The translations under genes were made by a program, and so were the position numbers. Below, piece after piece: positions 56,433 to 64,000 of a stretch of DNA of 64,000 nt. This DNA is from Strobilurus pachycystidiatus. Lineage: Eukaryota > Basidiomycota > Agaricomycetes > Agaricales > Physalacriaceae. The notes below the pieces were generated by a model that saw only the letters and a list, made by a program, of their open reading frames with translations, was not told the DNA's origin and did no database searches. The stretch lies in contig JAHLMK010000024.1 in NCBI GenBank assembly GCA_019915135.1, positions 1-64,000 on the forward strand, in the 5' to 3' direction. Each line of letters starts with the position of its first letter. Within the stretch, counting starts at the first letter, position 1.

Positions 56433-56880
56433 ACATGATTGATGGGGCCTATTTATTATCAACTGTACGACATGGTGTATATACCGAACGAGTGAAAAGA
56501 GGCACTGGTCTCCCCAGCTTGTGCTGGTTCCATGGAACAGAGAATCGAAGTCATTGACGTTGATCGATCAAGTCGCGAACCTATCTCGCGTCTGCTTAGG
56601 AGGTGGGTCTGTAAGTTCGAGTAGAGCGCGAATCGCTGGCGAAAAGGGCCCAGGTTTCCACTAAGTCAACGTTTGAATTGCATGAGGCCCTGAATGGAGC
56701 TGACACGGCCCATCGCGGGGTGAATGTTCCGTGGCGCTGCGGTGGGAAAACGCCGTATGACGAGTGGCGGTGCACTGCCTCTTTGTGTTCCAGCCTGCAC
56801 CACCTTTGACGACACAGCGCCGGCTGCTTGTTTCTCTTTGACTTTCTCTCTTTTTGTCTTATCTTTTTGGGCGCGCTGAA
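56433..56880. other. Intergenic stretch between nuclease 1 and the Ser/Thr-rich protein
   Basis: 448 bp with no supported gene. A pyrimidine-rich tract (TTTGACTTTCTCTCTTTTTG) lies just upstream of the next start codon at 56881, a pattern common in fungal promoters. Confidence 0.4.
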
Positions 56881-58339
56881 ATGGTTGGCTTGCACAAACG
56901 AAGTGCATTGCTTCCGAGGCAGTCGGTGAGCAGACTTTGTGCCAATCTACTCATAGTATGCAAATCGAACTCCTTCCCAAAGGATACTGGCACGGGTACA
57001 GGCTCTGCACAGGAAACGGGCACTAAGACTGGGGAAGGGACTGATAGCAACGTTGGCCCAACAGGCCCAACGGGCTCAACGGACGGAAGGTAAATCCACT
57101 GTCAATAACCGTTGCGCCAATCATTCACGCCACTCTAGTTCCGCTCAGCCCTCTGTTACCCCCTCGTCGCAGCCGCCAACCTCCCAGCCATCGTCTCAAC
57201 CGCCGAGCTCCGCACCACCGACTACCACTCCCTCTTCATCCTCTTCTTCTTCTGTATCATCCTCGACAACAACTACCAAATCGACGACAAAAACATCTAC
57301 ATCTTCCTCCACAAGTACAAGTACCTCTACAAGTACCTCGACTACCTCCACGCTCCCTTCTTTAACTTCAGATACGACGACATCAACGAGGACCACGGTG
57401 ACCGAAAGCAGCACAATCACTCCATTGGCATCCAGCTCAGACTCTGATACTTCATCAGCCTCATCAAGCGGCTCCGTTACTCTCACAACGGTGACGACCA
57501 ATGTGGACGGCCAACTTACAACCTACACCTCTGCGCTCCCCACTGGTCTCTCCACTGAGCATGGGTCTGGGTCTTCAGGTAGCACTGCCTCGCGCACGGC
57601 CCTAATAGCCGGCGTTACAACTGCTGCTGTGGTCCTCTTGGCGCTGGCGCTTGGCGTGATCTTCGTCATCAAAAGAGCCAGGAAAAGAAGGGTTGGATGG
57701 CTGGAATCTATCCGAAAGACGCGCAGAGAGGGCATGGGCGCCGGAGCAGTTGGTCTTCTCGATGGAGAGTTCGATGACGAGCAGCCGCCGCCGAGTGCCT
57801 ACAGGGATAACATGAGAAGTGTGGCGACGACACCTGCGACCGCCTCCTCCAACCTTCATCTCGGGCCTCTAGGTCATCCACGGAATCCATCTCCCCCCTC
57901 CCCGCCACACACGCCATCAATTGGTGCAGCGGGACCCTATCAGCATCATTATCACTATGTCCACGCCCGGGAGCATTCCAGTCCTGCGCCGTCGGTGTTT
58001 CCTACATCTGACACGGGCAGTATCTTCCACGAGGAAGTGTGGCCACCACCGACTCGCAGCACCCATAATCTGAACACCCCTTCTGACGGCAATTCTCCGA
58101 TTACGACGTCTCCCCCAGTGTTACACCCCCCTCCACCGTCATCGATGCACATGCGTGCTGATTCCGATCCTTTCAGAGCAGTGTTTGTCCAACCCACAGG
58201 GGAATCGCCACTGTCTGCTATCAACCCTCACGCTTCCCATTCAACCCCTTCGGTTGTATCACATCGCAAAACACCCTCCGTCGTGACCATGCTCCCGCCA
58301 GGAGCAGCGCCTCCGTTAACTGTTGTCAACAACCCATAG
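56881..58339 (+). CDS. Ser/Thr-rich single-span membrane protein
   Basis: Exons 56881-56925, 56983-57089 and 57139-58339 give 450 aa. After a short N-terminus without an obvious signal peptide comes an extracellular-type, Ser/Thr/Pro-rich mucin-like region (about residues 50-195), with repeated TSTSTST and SSQPP patterns that would be heavily O-glycosylated. A membrane helix follows at about 204-229 (TALIAGVTTAAVVLLALALG), flanked by KRARKRR as a stop-transfer signal. The ~220-residue cytosolic tail is Pro/Ser/His-rich. This layout resembles fungal cell-wall stress sensors (Wsc/Mid2 type), but there is no WSC domain, so a sensor role is only an inference. It sits between two inverted nuclease genes. 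Confidence 0.7.
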
Positions 58340-58789
58340 AGACAGGACTCTTATCACCTCACTGGAACATTGTTTTCTTTATCGTACTTATATCTTTGCG
58401 TAGTATTGACATTGCACTTGACTTTGAATGACATGGCAGCTATCTAATTCAATCTAGCCACATCTCTGAACCTTCGTTTACAGGAAAATTGTCACTGTGT
58501 AGTTACAGACTAAGTATGTATTACAGTGTACCGAGCTCATACAATGATTCTGCATACCCGCGTTGAACAGAACCTCGTACCTCGACGCTTGGCCTCGACT
58601 TATTGGACCGGGTTTGGAATCTGAAGTCAGAGCAAACACAATAAATTCTTGGAGCAACTGAGTATGCATGCGTGTTCCGAGTCTCGACTCTCACTTGCGA
58701 CCGTCCAAACCGATAATGATCATAATCATACTGCTTAGCAAACACGCTCATGTGATTGCGTTTACAAGAACATCAGAGACGCGTGATAC
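58340..58789. other. Convergent intergenic stretch
   Basis: 450 bp between two facing stop codons; 3' untranslated sequence of both genes, A/T-rich after 58340. No other feature recognised. Confidence 0.4.
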
Positions 58790-59869
58790 TCAAGAGTGAG
58801 CTGCAGCGATAGCATTCAACCAAGTCGCTAACCGGTAGCCACCTAGGTTATGGGTCAGGTTACAGTTCATCTAGAAGATATCCGAACGTACCTTTGGCGA
58901 GTTGAAGTTTTGTAGCCGCGACAGCGTTAGTATGGTACGTCCCAGTGCTAAGATCGACGCCTTTGACAGCAGCGGTACCACTGGGTACGACCGTCGTGCA
59001 GACAAGAGCGTTAGAGTCAGTCGCCCAGGCCAATGCACATGTCGCTGCTGTGGTAATATCCGAGCACGAGATCCAAGAGGACTTGAGACTGGCGTATGCG
59101 CCGGTATTGATAGCAGCTACGCACATATGGATTTCCGTTAGTTGACTGTCATGAGCGAAGACATGGAGGACTTACTGATGAGGGTATTCGCCAAAGTCTG
59201 TGCGGCTGCAACTGTTGTTCCACCGGCAATTTCGTTGACGACTTAGCGGAGTGGAGTCAGCATCCTGGGTTCTAGTCATATGAACGAGACACTCACAGGA
59301 ACTATCCCAGACAGAGTGCAAGTTCGTAGTAGTCGAACCATACTTAACGGAGATGGAGTTTCCTCCTGTACCGTCGAGGGAGTCCGTGTGCAACGGCTGA
59401 GTGATGTCACCCAAAAAGTGCACCAAAAACGCTAGCGCGTCGTGCCGGTGGTCAGTCGTGAAACGGCCGTCCGACACCATGGATGTCTGCCCTCTTTGAA
59501 GTGAGTTATCAGACACATGTTGTATACTCATGAACTCACATAGTTCGCAATGGCCTCAACGACACAGAAGGTGCCACAATCGGCGGGGTAGGTGATATGG
59601 CAGGTGCTAGGCGGGCTATCTGACGCGTCGATGAAGTGCATCGGAGCGCTGAACGCGCCTGCGGTTGTAGACCGGAATGAATCAGCCCAGTTGGCGACGC
59701 CGACCAAGGTGTCCCCTTCCAAGAGTGGCGAGAAATAAGACACGGCAGTGGAGGTAAGGTAGTTTGTCGCGATGAGTGCAACAGTATCATGGCCGACAGC
59801 ACCCCACGCATGGGCGAAGCTGACAAGAACACTTGCAGAGAGTAAGACTGAGGGAAGAGGGAACTTCAT
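58790..59869 (-). CDS. Secreted S1/P1-type nuclease, paralogue 2
   Basis: Same enzyme class as the gene at 55353-56432. Exons 59869-59540, 59486-59297, 59241-59176, 59116-58892 and 58842-58790 give 287 aa. Exons 2-5 have exactly the same lengths as in paralogue 1 (190, 66, 225, 53 nt), and exon 1 is one codon longer. The signal peptide ends at Ala21, leaving Trp22. The zinc-ligand pattern is complete, with WADSF, MHFIDA, HFLGDITQPLH and NLHSVWD. The two genes are inverted relative to each other and most likely arose by duplication. Whether both are active in the same conditions cannot be told. Confidence 0.92.
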
Positions 59870-60370
59870 AACGCGGCCTGGGATGCATAGAGGTAATGCT
59901 GCTGCCTTTTATTTCTTGAATTGGCAGATAACCAAAGGCTTTGAAGACCATGCCGATTGGCAGATGAGCATACGGTTGTTGAGAGACGTGTGGGCCCGCT
60001 CGCTAAAGTATAGTTACTTAGTGACAGAGATGCGAGAATAGAACAGTAAGCACATGGCGCCATCGATTTACAAGGCACTGCGCACATGTACGACTGACGC
60101 GGGACTGGCTCTGCTCAGAGCATAGAGTTTGCAGCAACGAATAACCACACATTGACGTGAGAGAAGGTGGCCTAAGGAGGGAATCGGACAACGGGCAACG
60201 TTGTACATGCGCTCCTCCTTGTGGCCTATCTTTACATGCTACACCGTACATCTGTTCCTTGTTTTGGTTAGCAGGCAGAAGACGAACAATATCGTAACGT
60301 GCGACGTACAATATGAATGTAAGGAACGTGCATGGTGTGAACACACTGCCATTATCATTACGAGACCCAT
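59870..60370. other. Intergenic stretch
   Basis: 501 bp upstream of nuclease 2 and downstream of the next minus-strand gene. No feature recognised. Confidence 0.4.
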
Positions 60371-61105
60371 CTAAGACGGAGTAGACGAAGATGAAGGTGC
60401 TCCTAGAGCTTCTTTTTCCGCCTCTTCCGCGACCTTCCTAGCAGCCAGCTCTTGCTCTAGAGCATCGCGCATGCCCATGAGGACCTGCAAAGTGCCCCCC
60501 ATCAGAGCCCCAAGAGCAATGGTACGTGAGCTCGTCCTCCACCCAAGCTTGTAGACTGCACTGACCACTGCTGAGGTTGTCAAGCCTGCAGCAAGCTCGT
60601 CGGTATTCCGCGCCAATTCTCCTACCCACTGGTGATCACCAAATAGCTGGCCGCCTCCCAAAACCTCTTTCCAGTAATGCTCTACCCCAACCCAGACGCA
60701 GCCTACTGCCAATCCACGCAGGCCCTCCTTTCCCGCTCCCTTGAGGCCGCCGAGCAGGACACGGTAGTTTTTGGTTTTCTGGTAAAAGTACCAGCCTTGA
60801 ACGGTCCGTGGTGGTCGGTGTGCATTTTCCGCTAGAAAGCGGAGTGAAGTAGCGCGAGAGCCGCGAATGAAGCCCAGCGTTGCCGTGAGGAAGACTATGG
60901 CGGGAGGCAAAACCAGAAGTCGTGGTGGCACGGTCAAAGAAATCTTCTTGGTTGGGGCATTAGGGTTAGATTCATCTGGCGGTAATTCTGTGACACTCCA
61001 TGAGATTGGGCGCGTCGGTGAAGGCGGCGGCGATGGTGTCGGTGAGGAGGAAGATGAAGGCGAAGACATAAGACCAGCTGAGCGAACAAATCGCAAACTT
61101 GACAT
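60371..61105 (-). CDS. Hypothetical hydrophobic protein, 244 aa
   Basis: Single exon. A Ser/Pro-rich N-terminus (about 1-50) precedes several hydrophobic or Gly/Ala-rich segments: LTVPPRLLVLPPAIVFLTAT (about 57-76), GLRGLAVGCVWVGVEHYW, GLTTSAVVSAVYKLGW and TIALGALMGGTLQVLMGM, followed by a charged C-terminal helix. The glycine spacing is reminiscent of Tim17/22/23-type inner-membrane proteins, but I cannot confirm that family. A mitochondrial or other organelle membrane location is a guess from the composition. The start chosen is the first ATG. Confidence 0.6.
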   Translation of the reverse strand: MSSLRFVRSAGLMSSPSSSSSPTPSPPPSPTRPISWSVTELPPDESNPNAPTKKISLTVPPRLLVLPPAIVFLTATLGFIRGSRATSLRFLAENAHRPPRTVQGWYFYQKTKNYRVLLGGLKGAGKEGLRGLAVGCVWVGVEHYWKEVLGGGQLFGDHQWVGELARNTDELAAGLTTSAVVSAVYKLGWRTSSRTIALGALMGGTLQVLMGMRDALEQELAARKVAEEAEKEALGAPSSSSTPS

Positions 61106-61162
61106 CACAAGTTCGAATCCCGCTCTGCGTTGAAAGTTTTACATTTCTACTATGTATCTAAT

Positions 61163-62408
61163 CTACCGGAATGATAGTAGATTCTTCTTAGAAAGAAGAG
61201 GGAACAATGATGCGATCTCCGTAGTGAGGTCTCCATTACTATAAGTTATGGGTTTGGAGTTTGCATCCACAAACGCAACGCTCGCCAAAGTGGCGCTCTC
61301 ATTCAGCACGGAATCAAGATCAAGCCAAGCGTCCGACAGCTTTTTCGACCTGTCGCCAGGGTTGAATGAGAGTGTAAGATGTTGGATGCGCGTGGACTCC
61401 AGGTCTAGCTCAAACGATTCAGTCCACCAAAGTATCGCCTGCTCAATGTCGTAGACCCGGTATCGGTTGGTGGTCAATACCACTCTCGAGAAACGCCCAA
61501 TATGAAGGGGATAGTCGTCAAAATCCAAAATCGTCGCGATACCGAATTCTGTCATATGATGTTCCAATCAATCGACACAAGAAGGACATAACATTGTACT
61601 GACCGTCATTCAATTCGCAGGAGAATCTATCTACAGATAGCGAGTTGTTGTCGAGGGCATCACAAAGAGCTTCAAGTCCCTCATCATCTTGGATGCGAAC
61701 CTGCAGCTCGTTCAATTGTGGTAGTCTCGTCCAAGGCTGACTGAGCCGGTCAAGGATCTGGCACAGGGAATCGGAGTTCAGAGAAAGGGTTAGAGTACGC
61801 AGCCGGGGCAGCTCCGCGGATGCGGTACAACGTGAACAGGAATGCCGCATGGGAGTCCCAGGGAAGAACTTGGCCGTAGCGGCGCGTAGCTCCAAAGAGC
61901 GTACGTTGCTCCCATCAAGCATGGACAACGACGAGTGAAAGCAGAAGTCGTCTGCAATGTCTATTGTCACCTTCGTGATCCTGGTTGACTTCAGCAGTGT
62001 GTTTTGCAGTAGGGTGTGCACAGGCTCAGCCGAATGCCACGGCATGTTAGACAATTCAAGCGCAACCTCCTTGATCTGAGTAAGAAGATGCAGCGTGGGG
62101 GTGAGGGTGGAGACAAGGAAATCGTCGGGTGGCGTGAAGGTGCTGTTCGTGGTGCATATCAATAGCTTCCGGACAGCCTTCGGAATGGAGGGCGACGAGC
62201 GAAGGAACGCCGTGAATGCAACAATGTGCTTAGCCCAAGCTTCCAGAGTCGGCCAGGCAGCGAACCTGATATCTATGGACTCGAACAGCAATCGCTGACT
62301 GGAATCAGTCCAGAAGCGACAGACGAGCGAAGCGCTTTTGAGAGTTTGTAGGTCCTCAACCTTGGTGAGGATCGAATCGATGAGTTCGAGAGGTAGTGTG
62401 GCAATCAT
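61163..62408 (-). CDS. F-box-like protein
   Basis: Exons 62408-61604 and 61548-61163 give 396 aa. It begins with a short F-box (MIATLPLELIDSILTKVEDL, then SLVCRFWTDSSQRLLFESI), typical of the basidiomycete F-box/LRR-like family, and continues with leucine-patterned segments (SNVRSLELRAATAKFF, LPRLRTLTLSLNSDSL, LPQLNELQVRIQDDEG). It lacks the N-terminal coiled region of the F-box gene at 418-2194. Presumed SCF ubiquitin-ligase adaptor; target unknown. Confidence 0.78.
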
Positions 62409-62611
62409 GTTGAGTGCACGAGGGGGCCAAAGAGGGTGGAAGAGGGGGATAGAGTTGGCAAGTCTTGTTATTCATTTTTATAGTGATGAAGGTGATGGTC
62501 TTTGCAAGAGAATGTTCAACTGCGTGACGCGAATCGCGACGATCGGATCACATGAGTGGTTGTCGTCGTCGCTGGTCGAACGCTGTCGAACGAACGCCGG
62601 GGCCCGGATTA

Positions 62612-62939
62612 TTGCTATTTGCGAAAACAATGACACTTCTGGAAATGATCGAGTTTAGTAGAGTAACCCTAAGCCCATGTAAGCCCTAGATTAGGTTTAT
62701 TTCCCGGGACTGAGGACCGCAAGCCCATGTCTTCGCATTAGCTCTCGTACCCCAGAATGGCTTTCAGTACTATTATAATGCTGAAAGCAGATAAACTCAA
62801 GTGAAATTTGACAAGCAAGGTAATGAGCCGACGATTATGATAATTTCAGGTCACCCTAATCTAGGGCTTACTTCGGTCTAGGGTTACTCTACTAAACTCG
62901 ATCATTTCCAGAAGTGTCATCATTTTCGCAAATAGCAAT
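62612..62939. mobile_element. MITE with ~85-bp terminal inverted repeats and TA target duplication
   Basis: The left arm from 62612 (TTGCTATTTGCG, then GACACTTCTGGAAATGATCG and AGTTTAGTAGAGTAACCCTA) is repeated inverted with few changes up to 62939 (..CGCAAATAGCAA). The element is 328 bp, encodes nothing, and is flanked by TA on both sides (62610-62611 and 62940-62941). TA duplications are typical of Tc1/mariner-type (Stowaway-like) non-autonomous elements. The ~85-bp arms include AAGCCCTAGATTAGG at their inner ends. Confidence 0.85.
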
Positions 62940-63344
62940 AAAATCGCGTTGTCATGCACACACAATAAGAAGGGCCATTACGCGCTGTATTATGAGCCAT
63001 TAAAACGACTGTAGTCGGCGTGCCCCCGAGAGGGAAGTTTCTTTTACTACTCAGACGGTGGTGGGGAGCAATAGCGCACGTCTCATGAGACGAGTTCGAC
63101 GACGTGCTGCGACGGTTCGTACATGATGCCATGCTTCCTAGCTAGCCAACGTTTGTGCGAGCCATCTAGAGCGATGCCGCATGCATCAGGCCATCGATTT
63201 GCGAAGATTGTCACGGAACGATGATGTGGCGCAACATCCTCAGGCCTATGGCAGAAGTACCTTGTCACTGTTTTACAACTGTTTTACAGCACCTGAAGGC
63301 ATCTCAATAACATTATGAATGAGTGGGACAAATCAAAAAATGAT

Positions 63345-64000
63345 GTATTGCTTCATTACAGGACTGTAGTCTACGTTGTTTCCCATCACTTCCAAGCCCT
63401 AAGACCTATTTTGGTCAACCTGAGGAGAGTGTCAGTGAGGTGAGACGCGAAACAAAAGGAAAGAGGACTGACCATTCGCACACTCGTTCGGGCAACGACG
63501 AGGCACTTCTCTATAGTAGAAGATGCACATCGTCTAACATTTCAGACAGTAGAGGGTCGGACTCTACTGAATGAAGAGTCACCGCTCTGTTGTGGAGCTA
63601 AGTGAGAGGAAACTTAGGTGGTTGCCATAGAGTAAGAGTCGCATAGTCGGTTGAGCATAGGGCCGGTGGTGTCGGTCGGTGCAGCGGAGTAGAACTCACG
63701 ACTTACGCGCTTGTCGGCGATTCCATAGCGACGGAGCATCCGCGTTAGGATGATCACGATTTACGCCACCGAACAGCGAGCGGCAGATAGACCTTCATGG
63801 CGATACAAACGTGAGCGTCGCTCAAGCTGATGGCTGCATGGATATGACGGTCGGTGGTGGTTGAAGCTTGAAGTCGAGCCCAAGACGAGAGAAGAACTTC
63901 AAGGATAATGTCAGACAATGGTGAAAGAAAGTGGCGATGAACACGTACATTAAGCATAGAGTGGAGCATAGGGAAGTGTTCTGAGAAAGAATGAAAATAC
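63345..64000 (-). repeat. Dispersed repeat, copy D (inverted, cut by the window edge)
   Basis: The 3' part of the repeat on the minus strand, very similar to copy C. End motif at 63350-63372, 53-nt intron-like segment at 63420-63472, a 125-nt exon-like block (63473-63597), and the 52-nt intron-like segment at 63897-63948. The TATA box and hairpin would lie beyond 64000. A short deletion relative to C removes the AACGTGAAGG-type duplication near 63800. Confidence 0.85.

Noticed and set aside
61095..61135. tRNA-like B box GTTCGAATCCC
   Set aside because: The flanking bases do not form a T-stem, and no acceptor or anticodon arm is found; it overlaps the start of the gene at 60371-61105.
63083..63268. 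61-codon minus-strand frame between the MITE and repeat D, considered as a transposase remnant
   Set aside because: No DDE or other catalytic pattern could be seen.
1..64000. Biosynthetic gene cluster, CRISPR array or bacterial-type operon
   Set aside because: No backbone enzymes, arrays or polycistronic layout; genes are unrelated eukaryotic housekeeping genes.

Overview
This is a 64 kb window of nuclear DNA from a filamentous basidiomycete, most likely an Agaricomycete (mushroom-forming fungus). The evidence is eukaryotic genes split by many 41-60 nt GT-AG introns, very tight gene spacing, the typical Agaricomycete F-box/leucine-rich genes, and housekeeping proteins of fungal type (ChAPs, BRE4-like, Mrc1, Cns1, fungal RNase H). 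I rebuilt gene models by hand from splice sites; multi-exon coordinates are given as outer limits with exons listed in the evidence.

Layout. 0.4-2.2 kb: F-box gene (+). 2.5-3.1 kb: decayed gene pieces, including a copy of the 3' end of PEX12. 3.1-4.9 kb: repeat copy A. 5.5-6.9 kb: peroxin PEX12 (-). 7.2-8.8 kb: repeat copy B. 8.9-10.2 kb: two doubtful small genes. 10.9-14.9 kb: MRC1/claspin (-), divergent from a DUF1479 gene (15.4-17.1, +). 17.3-19.5 kb: EH-domain endocytic scaffold (-), divergent from ribosomal protein uL3 (20.2-21.7, +). 22.3-24.0 kb: mitochondrial PPR-like protein (+), convergent with AMMECR1 (24.1-25.0, -). 25.4-32.3 kb: a minus-strand run of a Rab GTPase with an unusual insertion, eS7, Cns1/TTC4, an RNase H and an unrecognised protein. 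32.8-36.0 kb: SNAPC4-like Myb protein (+). 36.5 kb: tRNA-Asn with a 7-nt intron (-). 37.0-40.9 kb: BRE4-like FUSC membrane protein (+). 41.0-43.6 kb: TAF8 (-), riboflavin kinase (+), uS11m (-). 43.6-44.0 kb: QCR9 (+). 44.8-47.4 kb: exomer ChAPs gene (+) carrying an apparent 2-bp frameshift. 47.6-47.9 kb: 5' fragment of the repeat. 48.0-48.8 kb: orphan gene (-). 49.0-52.7 kb: meiotic MSH4 (+), 24 exons. 52.9-54.5 kb: repeat copy C. 55.4-59.9 kb: two S1/P1 nuclease paralogues pointing at each other around a Ser/Thr-rich membrane protein. 60.4-62.4 kb: a hydrophobic protein and an F-box-like protein (-). 62.6-62.9 kb: a MITE with TA target duplication. 63.3-64.0 kb: inverted repeat copy D, running off the window.

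Most genes are unrelated housekeeping functions (peroxisome import, replication checkpoint, translation, endocytosis and trafficking, chaperone, transcription, mitochondria, meiosis) and do not form a cluster. The main novelty candidate is the dispersed ~1.6 kb repeat (three near-complete copies, one truncated, one 5' fragment). Each near-complete copy has a TATA box and a perfect hairpin. All copies that reach that far keep canonical intron-like segments of constant length (53 nt in four of four; 52, 51, 52, 52 nt), while possible protein frames are broken by indels. It looks like a multicopy, promoter-bearing, spliced transcription unit that is probably not protein-coding.
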